DNA of 64,000 nucleotides from Lasiosphaeria ovina (Eukaryota > Ascomycota > Sordariomycetes > Sordariales > Lasiosphaeriaceae), in NCBI GenBank assembly GCA_033439765.1, contig JAULSN010000011.1:372001-436000 (forward strand), written 5' to 3'. Both the position numbers and the translations under genes were made by a program. Below the pieces are notes generated by a model. That model saw only the letters and a program-made list of their open reading frames with translations, searched no databases and had not been told where the DNA came from. Shown here piece after piece: positions 44,460 to 55,304 of the stretch (positions are counted from its first letter, which is position 1; each line of letters starts with the position of its first letter).

Positions 44460-45797
44460 TCATTGGATCGGTGGGGCACCCGGAAGCTCCTTCAGCCCTG
44501 CGTTGTTTGTTAGTTGGTTCCGATGCACTTAGCCGGGATGATGACGAGGTGGCTTACATGTGTTGGTCCTGACGTCCTCCTTGATTTGCTGCGCCTTCGT
44601 GCACTTGATCGCGTCTTCGCCAGATTGCAGCTCGAGAACCGGACATGTTTCACTGAAGCATTGTTTCCCAAGGGCATCCATGGCGCGCTGCAGAGCTCCG
44701 TCCTTCCACCCAAAGAGGTAGTCACCGTGGGCACCATAGCCGGTTCTTGTCGCCAAACAATGGAAGTTAGATGATAGTTCGCCTGGAGCTAGCCCAGAGT
44801 GAAAAGGGTCAAACTCACGGGTCACCGAAGCTGTACACGAGCGGCTGCTTGCCGTTTTTATAGTAGGCCGGGTCGGCGAATCCAGAGGTGTCGTACATGA
44901 CCTCGTACATAACTTGTGGGATGCGAACAGGGTGGGTGCTTGGACATTTATCCCCCGCAAGCGCGGCTCCAGGGGCGTAGGCAACATGAGACTGGTGGTC
45001 TGGGCTGTCGAGGTTCTTGCCATCCCAGCAAGACGGGAAGATGACGGTAACACGAATCCCGCCCGGGCACGGCTTGGTTGGAAACTGGGCAGTGTCACCC
45101 GTGGAACAGGGAGCGCCGTTGCCACCCATTATGCGCTCGCTCTTAGCAAGGCAACGATGACAGTTAACGAGGCTGCCGCTGGCTTTGGATCGTCGACTTG
45201 GATCGCCAGAGATCATCCTGAATCCCTGTGGAGAGTCAGCGGAACTCGTTATCTAGATTGGGACTCTGAACATACCGGTTTCATGACCGTCACCTTCTTG
45301 TTGCTGCCGCTGAAGGGTTGCATATAGTACACAGTGATGCCACCATCCTGCTCCAAAAGCGTACCGTTCAAGCGACCATTTGCCATCTGCGGGACTCGCT
45401 TTAACGTGCCATTGTCAGGTGAGCGGAAGTAGATTGACGCTGTCCAGTAATTGCTAAAGTCCTCAACCATTTTGCATGATGTGCACTTGGAGGTCGCGGG
45501 CGGATCAATGGTCATGGGGTCCATCTATTGTCGTCTGCCAGTCAGTTGTCGTCAAGTGTTGAGAAAGTACAAGAAGTGAAGTAGGCGGCTTACGGTAATG
45601 TTGAACGAGTTTCCTCCAACGACTTGGTGCATATGGGGTGTTGGCATCATTCCTGGATTCACAATTGGGTCGGTACGCTCGACAACGAGTTGCGAGCAGC
45701 CAAAGCGAAGAAAGTCCGACCCTCTGGCGGACCCAGTCTGTGCGAAGCCATGTTGCGCGAGCGCCGCAACAAGGGCGATGCGAATGATCCAAATCAT
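44460..45797 (-). CDS. Secreted DUF1996-domain protein
   Basis: Five minus-strand exons, 45797-45594, 45524-45276, 45225-44819, 44745-44558 and 44497-44460, join to 362 codons (361 aa). A signal peptide (IIRIALVAALAQHGFA) is followed by the DUF1996 start LRFGCSQLVVERTDPIVNPG and the MHQVVGGNSF motif. Later landmarks are CTSCKMVEDFSNYWTA, CPGGIRVTVIFPSCWDGKNL, HVAYAP, FSFGDPTGYG-type sequence across the exon 3/4 join, HGDYLFGW, and the closing NTWLKELPG. The exon 4 acceptor ends in AAG rather than CAG/TAG and the last exon is only 38 bp, so these two borders are less sure, although the family motif is restored exactly. DUF1996 proteins are fungal and secreted, often paired with WSC domains; their role is unknown. 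No WSC domain is present here. Confidence 0.88.
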
Positions 45798-48264
45798 GAC
45801 TTGAGCGAGGACAAGGAAGCTGAACGGTGACGGGACAAGGAGCCAAGTAGTCTGGATCTTGTTCAATATGAACAGTTTAAATGCTGACACCGCCAAGGCT
45901 CTTGGGATAATCTGTTGCTCAAAGGAGTGGTGCCGAGGTCCCACTTTGCAGTTTAATTTATTTATTGCTATATAGGCATTTCCCAATATCGGATTGTCGA
46001 GACGGCAGTCATGGAGGCCCGGCAGGTGCGCCGGCTATTGACCAACTATCGGTAGATATTAGGAACCGACCGAAGGTTATCGCAGCAAGCTCAAACTCTT
46101 GCGTCGGATGTATCTTTTTGCCCAACACACTACCTAGCTAATCACACCCACCTAAAAAGAAGGTCTACGAGGGTTCTGGGGCAATTGTGTTCCAGATAAG
46201 TACTGGGGTCACCAGGGCCCGGATTTCCTAGTAATTCTTGGCCGCTAGCTACTTATGCCAACGTGTTTAACTGAGCTGGCACGCATGACGAAAGCGCGCA
46301 TGTGGCGCAAGGTAGATAATCCAAACAGGGAGCGCGATCTGGAGAGCCGCTGGCAGTACGAGATGGGAGTTTGGGAGTGTGGTGGCTGTGTAAAATGCAA
46401 CCCATCATGATCAGAAAACTTCGAGTTTTCCCCCTTATTCTTTATTCTTCCGAGCCCCGCCATCCTTATCCACACGTCCGTTTCTCCAGTGAGCCCCCAA
46501 TAATCATTAAATCGCCAAGGCGTTTCCTTAAGGTAGCCTTACACGACGTCTGTCTGCGTTGCCCCACTGCCTAACCGAAACGAACGTCCATGGGCGAAAC
46601 GCCTTGATCATCGCTTCAGCGCACGAAATATTTCTAAATTATTGTTAGCACATTGGGTACTGTTCCCGGGGTCGGCGAGGTGGACTTCGTTTGGACTAAT
46701 GCGTATGACGGGGCCTTGTATGTATGCAACGGGGTAGTTTAGAGGGGGTGAGACCTTGGAAATGGGCTTTGCAACGACATATGAATACGAGCAATGGTGT
46801 TCCGCTGCGGCGTGCAGGTTCCTCTCGGGCCATTGGCTACGAGTTGCTATATTGAGAATCCCGCCTAGACACATCTATAATGCATTGCATTCCGAGCATC
46901 TCCAGCGAATAGTGTTGCAGCTTCCTTGCCTAGGTACCTATCTTAAGTCTGCGGCTAGCCTATCTTTGAAGTATCTGTATGGACATTCTACCACCGTGAA
47001 TACGACATCAGTTTTGCGTTAACGGGAGTATCATTTTCGTCGGCCGCTCTAAATTTGCTCCCATGTCTCACTAATGACTTTGCCAGGACACATCGGCAAA
47101 TTTCCCATATCCCTTTCAACATGATGGGCAGAATATGATAAAAGCCAATAATTTCCATGCGGTATTCTCTTTTACTGGGCTAACGTAGGTAGAGTACACA
47201 TGCGACGCATGTGATTGAATCAGAATGATATATAGTCCAAGTAGTATCCCTTGGAGCGCAGGGGCTAATGTTAAGCAAGAAAGGATGACTAGCACGGAGT
47301 ACACGGCATTCCGCTACGAAGTAAACCCTAAGCTTATATGCTACCCTTGTTTTATCCCCTCATATGTTGACGAAATGATATATATAGCTTAGATACTGCA
47401 GAGAAACATGACATAGGGCCACTTTTCAGGAGTATTAGAATCCTTTCTCTCTTTCTCTTTCTCTTAGTAAATTAGGTGCATCTTAATTCTAATGTTACGT
47501 CCTCCACCTCGTTTCAGCGTCTTGTCACCACACACGGCCCATCCGTACAATAGCGAGTTGGAGCGTTCTGCAATAGCGATACAGAGTTAAGATAATTCCA
47601 CCCCACCACATTAGATGCCAACCACTTGGCCCCTAGCGCACATATGCTAGCTATTGTTGCTTTAGGTCTGCTAATTCTTGCGATTAACATTATTTTTCTG
47701 TTAGGCTATAACTGCTGCTGTCTTGGAACGTCTGTGTCCATGCAGGCTGCAAGTCTCTGCTCATGATTCCGAATCGCGGAAAAGTCCGATTGGTGACTGT
47801 GAATATCCCTTGAGAGATGATAGGCTCATGGGGTTTTCCTGCAGGCGGCATATGCATGATCTTCCGCTTGGCTAGCCCGGCTCACGAGACCCCGACTTCC
47901 CCTCACCTTTGCCTAATTCCCAACCCCAGTGATAAACTCGGCTGTGGGAGCGACTTCCAGTCCTCGGCCCCGGGGATTCGCTATTACTCCCTTGCTGAAC
48001 CTGGTAATCTCTGAAGCGTGGCACTTTTTGCGACGACTACACTGGGCCAGCCGCCCTGCAGCAGACTCAAGGACTCTAGGATGACGATCCCGTCTATATG
48101 GCCTCCAATGGCGATAGTAAGTCTTCCCAGATAGCGATGATGATATTTGCAAATAAATTGCTGATGATATTCAGAAAGATGCCACATGCATCTGGGTGTG
48201 TGTCTCGTGGCTTTTGTGCCACCGGTTGCTGGTTAATAGAGGATTGGTGCTCCGCGCCTCGGCC
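45798..48264. other. 2.5-kb gene-free stretch
   Basis: AT-richer DNA with only short frames. A (TCTCTT)n tract stands at about 47443-47466. No repeat family shared with the rest of the window was noticed. Confidence 0.45.
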
Positions 48265-49632
48265 ATGTCGGACGATGCCTTGGTGGGGTGCTTCGTTGGA
48301 TTCACATCGTCCATCTGGCTGGTAGTTGTTCTCTTCCTCGGCGGTGATTCGAGTCCTGTCGGCCAGCATTCCGGGATCGTCCATCTAACCCGGATTGTAT
48401 CCAGCCTTGCCAATGTGCCTGTACTTCCACTCGCCGTCTTTTTATTCTGGGTGTCCAGTAAACCTGGCACAAGGGCCAGCGGTACCAACACAGCAGTTGA
48501 TCATGTCACCTCCTCCCCAGCCTTTTTAGCCTGCTGCAGTATCGCTACTCTCATTCCTTCGTTAGCCTCCCTCGCCATTGGCGACTATACCACACCCATC
48601 CTCAACACGGCTGGCTTCCTCCTCTTCGCTCTCCAAGGCGTCCCTCGTCATCCGTACGACTCCGCCCGCCACCGCTACTCGGAAGACTATCTGCGTATTG
48701 CTCTGGCCACCGACCACCATGAGGGAACAGTCTACATCCTCCCCAGCACGCTAGGCGGCATGGACGCCGTGTGGTCGCCCAAAATCAGCAACGAGCACAT
48801 CGCTGTCGACAGGGAAATCATGACCCTCTTCCGCCACATGCGGTCCGACCGGTGGCACGTCGGCGAGCCCCTCGAGCGCCTCCGCCAAACCCTGGCCGCC
48901 TACCACGAGCGCGTCATGCTCTCAGCCGAGGGCGCCAGTTTCCTGGCCAGTTGGATCTATCTCGCGGACAGCCAGGAGCGCCCGGCAGCGGCAGAGAGAA
49001 TGTCAATGATACGCTGCGAGCGCGCCCCTGGCGTCCACCTAATCGGTCGCGATCTCATGTATGCCCTGTGCCACGCCGAGTACCTGGTTTTCATGTCTCA
49101 AGGCCGCCTGGCACCGGGCTATAAGGAGAAACTGGGCATGCTGCGGTTGATGTCCCGCAGCGGCGCCGCAAAGGGCGGCACCATCTCCGACAAAACCATC
49201 GGCTTCCGTCCGGGATTTGATGGTTACGCAGAGGCAGTGCGGCACGTCTACGCCATGTTCGGATACAATACAGAGCAAAACGACGCAGCTGAGGCGCTCG
49301 ACTTTACCGGCACACATCCTCCGGCGTTTTCCTTCGCGCTAAAAAAGGCGCCCGCGTCGATTGACGAGTATGTCACCGAGTTGTGGGATCTGAGCACTAG
49401 AAATACAGAGTCGACCTTTAGCGCGCTGTATTTTTTCACGACTGTGTGGTTCATGGAGCTAGGGAACGTTGGCGGATTCCATATCTTTCCGCTTCGGTGT
49501 CGTTCAAGGGACGGGGACGCGGCGACGCGGCTGCTGGCGTGGAGGCAAGTTTGGTATGCAGCATGCGTGGCGCAGTTGGTCTCGGTCTCGCCGGCGCTGT
49601 TGGGGTGGTTTGTGTTTGGTCTGGGGGCTTGA
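48265..49632 (+). CDS. Membrane protein of unknown family, tail to tail with the ankyrin gene
   Basis: A single exon of 455 aa from the ATG at 48265 (MSDDALVGCFVGF); the frame is open further upstream to 48196, so the start is open. Four hydrophobic segments lie in the first 130 residues: LVGCFVGFTSSIWLVVVLFL, VPVLPLAVFLFWV, ACCSIATLIPSLASLAI and ILNTAGFLLFALQGV. A long soluble part follows (about 140-390) with WSPKISNEHIAVDREIMTLF and YHERVMLSAEGASFLASWIY. The C-terminus has one or two more helices (VAQLVSVSPALLGWFVFGL). I do not recognise a family. Only 81 bases separate its stop from the stop of the minus-strand ankyrin gene, so it may belong to the same accessory locus, but that is inference. 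Confidence 0.65.
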   Translation: MSDDALVGCFVGFTSSIWLVVVLFLGGDSSPVGQHSGIVHLTRIVSSLANVPVLPLAVFLFWVSSKPGTRASGTNTAVDHVTSSPAFLACCSIATLIPSLASLAIGDYTTPILNTAGFLLFALQGVPRHPYDSARHRYSEDYLRIALATDHHEGTVYILPSTLGGMDAVWSPKISNEHIAVDREIMTLFRHMRSDRWHVGEPLERLRQTLAAYHERVMLSAEGASFLASWIYLADSQERPAAAERMSMIRCERAPGVHLIGRDLMYALCHAEYLVFMSQGRLAPGYKEKLGMLRLMSRSGAAKGGTISDKTIGFRPGFDGYAEAVRHVYAMFGYNTEQNDAAEALDFTGTHPPAFSFALKKAPASIDEYVTELWDLSTRNTESTFSALYFFTTVWFMELGNVGGFHIFPLRCRSRDGDAATRLLAWRQVWYAACVAQLVSVSPALLGWFVFGLGA

Positions 49633-49713
49633 GGGGACGACGGTTAACGAAGAGGTAAGGTAATGTTGTGTAATGGTTGTCTTCTATATTATACAGTGAC
49701 AGTAGATTGATAA

Positions 49714-51248
49714 CTATTGCAAATACGCAAAGACCAGTGCCTCATCCACAATCAGGATCTCTTCTTCGGTGATTCTGTACTTGATATCGATTCCATTCCC
49801 CTGGACGTTGACGGACCGGACTAGCAGATGTCGGGCGTCTAGTTGATACATGTACCCCTATTTACAACTATGTTAGTTGATAAACTCCCTTAAGTGGAGA
49901 TCAGGTATTGAAAAGAGATGGGGATATAAAACAGCTACGCACCGAATGTCGATCGCCAATTCTAATAGGAAACCAAGTCGGGGTGGGCTCGAACTCGGTG
50001 AGAACCTCGAGCTCAGGAAGATGCAGCATGGCGTCGTGTATCGCATTACCCAGTTCATGCTGAATCAAATCATGGAAGTGTTTCTCTAGAAGCTGCAGGG
50101 TCTGCTTTGGAATGGGCATGTGGATAACGGGTCGCAGAACCGGAATGAGGTGGCATACGTCGAGGTGCAGTGCCAGCTCGAGCGCCGACATGTTATCCCA
50201 GTCGAATTCGGTCCACAAAGTCCGCAACGTCCCTGTAAGGATGTGTTAATGCCACGAGACGGGGGGTTTAGGAGTAAAATTGGGGCCCTACTGGATGCTC
50301 CGAGGTCAATGAGCTTCTGAGTAACTTCCAGCGGGGCTCGCATGTAGACGGCCTGGTGTAACGGGGCCCAGCCAGCGACCAGGCCGGACTCGGCAAGTGG
50401 TTCTTGAATAGCGATCAGCAATGCCCGTAAGCTAAGAGGAACTGCCACTGCTTACTTAACCGAGAAGAGTTAACCCAGGACTCCCCATAGACTGAACAGC
50501 CAATGTCGATAAGACGGAACATGTCGTCCCAAGAGCCGTACTTGGCAGCGTCCGCAAGGCCCTCGCGATATTCTTGATATTGCTGCTCATGGCTGTCAAT
50601 GCGGATTTGGCCAGCCCATGTTCGCATCATCGGGTTGGAGATGGCTCTCTCCCCGCCTTCACTGTTCACCAGCGTGATATCCGAGAAAGCGTCTAGCAGT
50701 TCCGGGTGGGTTTCGCTCTGCCGTTTCTTATCTTCGGTATTCTTTGTCAGGGATAGGTTGCGCATTTGGGCCCATCTGGCATGTTTCATTGATCTGTTAG
50801 CGTTGGAGAGGAGATGCCCTTTGAGTCAAGTAACGCACACTGAGATAAGGTGGACATTACGCATAACGTCGGCCTGGGCGTCTTTAAGTCGCTTGACAAG
50901 GCCTTCGGTCGTCGAGCTCCCCAGTGTCCAAAGAATTCGCCTCATGAAACCTAGCTTGGGCTGACCGGCCGCAATTTCGGATGCGCGCGCCATAATCTCA
51001 TCAATCAGTGTTCGGAGAGTCTTCAAGAAGGGCTCTAGACTGAGAGTGAGGTCTTTGTATCCCACGTCGGCCATTTCCGTCATCGCCATGGACAGCAACT
51101 CGTTAGACTGTCTTACCTGCTCTACATGCTGAATCAGGCGCTTTAGGTCCTTTTCGGCGTGTGTGAACTTTTTGAGCTCAGCGACGGCTTTTGAGCACAG
51201 AGCAACGCCATCATTGACAAGGGAGACTGCTGCAAGCCCTTCTGCCAT
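49714..51248 (-). CDS. NLR-like N-domain plus ankyrin-like protein; partner of the ADP-ribosyltransferase-like gene
   Basis: Five minus-strand exons, 51248-50839, 50775-50456, 50402-50292, 50232-49943 and 49857-49714, join to 425 codons (424 aa). The N-terminus (MAEGLAAVSLVNDGVALCSKA, helical to about residue 137) resembles the N-terminal domain of fungal STAND/NLR proteins. There is no NACHT. Degenerate ankyrin units follow (GLADAAKYGSWDDMFRLIDI, WAPLHQAVYMRAPLEVTQKL, MSALELALHLDVCHLIPVL), then a helix (LEKHFHDLIQHELG) and a beta-rich end (HLPELEVLTEF through YQLDARHLLVRSVNV). The second half is homologous to the C-terminal half of the divergent gene at 51777, with introns at the same places and phases. 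The first intron's acceptor choice is the least certain border. Confidence 0.8.
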
Positions 51249-51776
51249 TACCAATTGAGTGTAGCCGACCGGGGCCAGTGAATATCCGATGCGAGTCAGT
51301 GGCGGCGGCGCCGGTGTGTCACGGCTAAAGCTGGGTAGTTGGGTTGTTCAATCGAAGATAAGCTATGGGGTAACTATCGTTGTGTTTCTCCTAGAACTCG
51401 ACCGACGAGGCTCCGGCTAGGCCCAGATCACGAGAGTTACGTCTTGGCCTCCATCCCCCCGGTTGACTGTGGCAGTGCCTGCAGATTAAAACGCCAAGGA
51501 CGGCCAGGCTAGCAAATCGCATTCTCGAGATCAGAGCTGGACCAAGCCGATGGGGAGCACAACATGGCCACATATGCAGGGGATGCATGAGTGTGTCCCA
51601 AAAGGGTCGCCGCCTTTCATGACCCAGCGCTTTGCTCCCCGATAGCACAAAGCACGCACACTGTCCGGTTCTTATCTAATTCCCTCAGCTTCACAACGCG
51701 GGTTCCATCTGATCCAGCTTTCCATCCCTACTTTGGTCCGAACTAGTGTCGAAGATATCTCCTACTAGCAACAAAC
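51249..51776. promoter_or_regulatory. Shared promoter region of the divergent pair
   Basis: 528 bp between two start codons that point away from each other. No further coding sequence was seen. A bidirectional promoter is likely from the layout; no specific site was recognised. Confidence 0.5.
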
Positions 51777-53949
51777 ATGGACTCGGCAGCACGGTTCTTT
51801 GACGAACCAGTTAGCACTGTATCCCTCCAAACCGCATTTTCTGGCGAGTTTGAGGGGATGCGCATGAAGAGTGTTCGGCCAAACATCACCAAAGTTCGTG
51901 AACTATGGAACTCAGAAGACGGGTATCGGGAGCTTACCCGTCAGTTCCAAAGGCTGGTCTTGGAGGAGCCCGATAATGAACTGTCGGCAAACGCTAGAGC
52001 AGCTCTCTCCCGACTCTTCGACGGCTACCGCGACTATGCCGACATGGCTCGCGCCCCGCTGCCTGCCACGTACCAGTTCGACGCCCTCGAGTTCTACTGT
52101 TCAGCGGAGGGATACGACTACGTCAGGCGCGTCATCCAGGACGTCTTTCGCAAGGACGATCCGTCTGACGACCGGCTTCTGCTCGCCACAACCCTTGTCG
52201 AGAGGATCACAATTGACCTCTACAACCTCCGTCTCTCGGAGATCGGCGACCCACGTTACGCAAACTTTGAGGGAATTGTCTACAGATGGATGGTCCTCGA
52301 TCAGGAGCAAGTTGCCGTGTATCGCGACATTCTCACCAGGCCCGACCGCTCTAAGCGCAACTTTGCCATCCCTCTGGGCTTCGCCTCAGCAGCGGGCGAG
52401 CTTGACACGACAAAACACTTTGCCGCCATACAACCACCACCAACAGCACCACATAATATCGAAGAGCAGCAGCAGAAGGTGCGCGTCCTGCAAAAAATCC
52501 ACATCCACGGCATCGACCCAGCCCTGCTAGCCGCATACAAGCAGAAATATCCAGACAGCGTTGTCACGTCCATCTGCGCCATGCCCGTGGCCCGCATGTC
52601 ACCTTTTAGCGAGAAGGAGATTCTCCTCCGGGGGCCTTTCTACCACCTCATCGCCATCAACGAGCGCGAGGACGAGGCCGGCCGCTTCGTGGAGGTGGTT
52701 GTGGCCAGCATGAACGCGAACCGCGACCACGGGTCGGAGCTATCGTCCAATGACGGTGTCAAGGCCCTGCAGCGCGCCGCCTTTCTCAACGCCGTGAATG
52801 CCTCCAAGTGGGAGGTCTGCGCCGCCATTGCGGCCGCCGAAAACTCGAGCCCCCTGGACGCGGCCGCGTATGAGAGGCTGCAGACGCAGACGCTGCAAAA
52901 GCTGGCCGATGAGTTTGGGATCTCGGCAAAGGTTGACGGCCGTCTGGCTGATGCCCAGTCGCCTGAAGTGGCCGTGTGGCTGGGTGCGCTCGGTGCGGAA
53001 TGCTATCCGCGATACTATGCGTCCCGCCGGAACGCGTGGCAGACGGCTCTGGCTTCTGGCCGCTGGGTGGATGCCGAGGCGGTCATAAAGGGTGAGTATC
53101 TGTGGGGGCGGAGCGAGTGGTACAACATTGGCCGTCTATTTGGTAAGTGCTTTCTGGACTTTGTTCATATTATACAAAGACCTAGATACAAAAAGGAAAA
53201 AAAGGGAAAGACTAACAGCGATATAATCTGCCAACTAGATGAGAATGAAACTATCGAGGGCGACAACCTGACGCTGCTCCACCAGTTGGTTAGGCATGCG
53301 CCCCCTACTGGGCTGATGGAAGACGTCGATGATGACAACTACCAGGCATGGAGGAGGCTCCTAGATGGAGCAAGTGACAATGGCGTCTGGAGTATATAAA
53401 CCCATTCACACGTTTGCTTGGTTGACCAATAAACCTGGCTGATAAATGATAACAGAATCTCTCAAATCTTTCGATGCCTCGGCTATGACAGCAGAGCAAC
53501 TCGCTTTTGATCTTGGTCAGTACTTGCTTGCGAAGAAACTCAAACCGCAAATATTCAACCGCATACCTCCCACGATTATTGAGCGCCTGGAAGCCAAACT
53601 TCACGGGCTTATGATGGAAAAGGCGGCATATTTTGTAAGACTACTCTACTTTGGCTAGCAAGGTGCATTTATTCTAAGACTCTTTATAGATCAATCCAGC
53701 CACATTTCACTTCCCTCAACTATCGGTCTTAGCAGAAATGCAACCTCCTGTTCTTTGGATTCCGGTCCCCCGCATGTATGGAGTAAGTTTACCAGAAAGG
53801 AATAAAGAGGCTTCGAAGGTTTATATTAACTTTCTCTTTTCTTTATACAGGGATTCTTAGTGGAAGCCCAAGGTCACTCTCTGAGTATCACTATTTTCGA
53901 GACAGCTCCAGGACATTACACATCTATTAAGACCGAAGTACAACTTTGA
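51777..53949 (+). CDS. Putative ADP-ribosyltransferase fused to an ankyrin-like C-terminal module
   Basis: Five exons, 51777-53142, 53239-53391, 53456-53634, 53690-53782 and 53851-53949, join to 630 codons (629 aa). Residues about 100-295 show the order of an R-S-E class ADP-ribosyltransferase: Arg170 in GIVYRWMVLD; the Ser motif at 201-204 in NFAIPLGFASAAGE; and an ExE pair Glu279/Glu281 in MSPFSEKEILLRGPFYHL, the position taken by SxxExE-type endings in the family. The assignment rests on motif order only. No signal peptide is seen, so it should act inside the cell. From about residue 415 on (GRWVDAEAVI, LTLLHQLVRHA, LEAKLHGLM, HFPQLSVLAEM) the protein is homologous to the C-terminal half of the divergent neighbour. 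Each intron has GT..AG borders and each join keeps one frame. Confidence 0.75.
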
Positions 53950-54696
53950 GAGATATCAATAGCTTTCATTACACCTACGCTTAGTTTTCCTAGATTAATA
54001 ACAACGGGGTAAGTAAGGTAGTCTACTCATAATAGCACAATGATTTTCCAGGTAGTCGGTCTCTAAAAATAATTCTCTTGGCGTTCGAGGACGGTTAGCC
54101 CAAAATCAGGTCGCTTCAGCCCCGGCTCACCTTCGGCTCAGCCTCCGCTCACCATACCACGAAATTGTCAACTTTACGCGACTCTCTAGGGGACGAGTTT
54201 TGGGCCTTACTCTCCTAATGGCCTGAAAGAGGGCCAAGTAAGTGGGACCCATTCTTATCTGCCTCGCTAGTAGTAATAACCTTCAAAACGGAGGCCCAGA
54301 AATGGTCCCAATAGCCTAGCGTATTCACTCTCCGTTTTTAAAAAGTTTTATAGTCTCATCTTATGCCTAATACCTTGGGGCGCTAGCTAGATAAGGAGGC
54401 AATTCCCCTCCGTCCTACTACGTACCGCGCGACTGTTCTTTTTCCAAACTAGATAAAAGACTTAGTTCCGCTCCTACTACCTACCGTACGACTATTCTTC
54501 TCCAATACGGTAAACAAAGAGGCAGCTCGTCCGGTCCTACTACCTACCGTACGACTATTCCCTTTCGTATCCCTCACCCCTAGTATCCCTACTCCTTACT
54601 ACTAGCCAAACCTTTCTTCTCCCGTATGTTTTCGCACCCCTTACTACCATTTTCTATTTTCATATTTCACTTCAACCTATACTATACGTACTTATA
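53950..54696. other. AT-rich spacer with short repeats
   Basis: TACTACxTACCGxxCGACTxTTC occurs three times (about 54417, 54475 and 54538), at spacings of roughly 60 bp. Composition suggests partial RIP of an old repeat. No coding sequence was seen. Confidence 0.55.
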
Positions 54697-55137
54697 CAAT
54701 GCCGAGAAAAAAGAGCCCTACAGAATTCTTTCGCCGGGGGAAGGAGAAGGGCTCGGGAAATTGCACGAAGGGAATTAACGGCTCTATAGTTCACAAAAAG
54801 CCAACTAACAGACTACTAAAAGACAGACTACCGTCGTATGATTGACCTCTGGAACCGATAAGAACCCCGAATTTCCGCTAACTAGAGGTTAGCGTAATTG
54901 TCTAACTTTATCATAAATATATTGAAGACCATCTTGGCGCCAATGCTTACGACCTCATATCCTTGAAGGACTTTATAAAGGATATTGCATTTAGTATCGA
55001 AGGTGTTGAAAACGACCCTAATCCAGGTGAAGGGACCGTAATGGTGTATTGGAAGCAGTTTATAGCTGGCTATCGTCGCGAAAATAATGCTATTCCGGGA
55101 AACATTATACTGTCGGTTACGAATGTAAGTACACTCT
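54697..55137 (+). pseudogene. DUF3435 (tyrosine-recombinase-related) N-terminal relic
   Basis: A start MPRKKSPTEFFRR is followed by several frames with TAA/TAG stops. Around 54840 one frame reads TDYRRMIDLWNR, and from about 54910 another reads YIEDHLGANAYDLISLKDFI, then VMVYWKQFIAGYRRENN and GNIILSVTN. This N-terminal pattern is typical of fungal DUF3435 proteins, some of which are the captain recombinases of Starship elements. Stops fit CAA-to-TAA or CAG-to-TAG change. The recombinase core with its R..HxxR..Y residues is absent, because the sequence passes into a repeat at 55166. Confidence 0.55.
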
Positions 55138-55165
55138 CGTTGACCACTAAGCGAAGCTAATTGTA

Positions 55166-55300
55166 AGGAAGGGCAGGTACGCCGGATCAAGGTAGTCATT
55201 ATAGAGGCAACAAGAAGGGTGAGAAATGACTGGCAATGGTGTAAGACTTCAACCCGGCCCTCGCAAGGAAAGGGGGCGAAGGCCGCTGCTTATATACATG
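55166..55300 (+). repeat. Repeat shared with 26490-27400
   Basis: GGCAGGTACGCC, ATCAAGGTxGTCAT, AATGACTGG and GGCxxCTGCTTATATACATGG occur in the same order as at 26500-26540 plus 27320-27400. The copy here is not interrupted. It cuts off the DUF3435 relic on its left. Confidence 0.7.
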
Positions 55301-55304
55301 GTTG

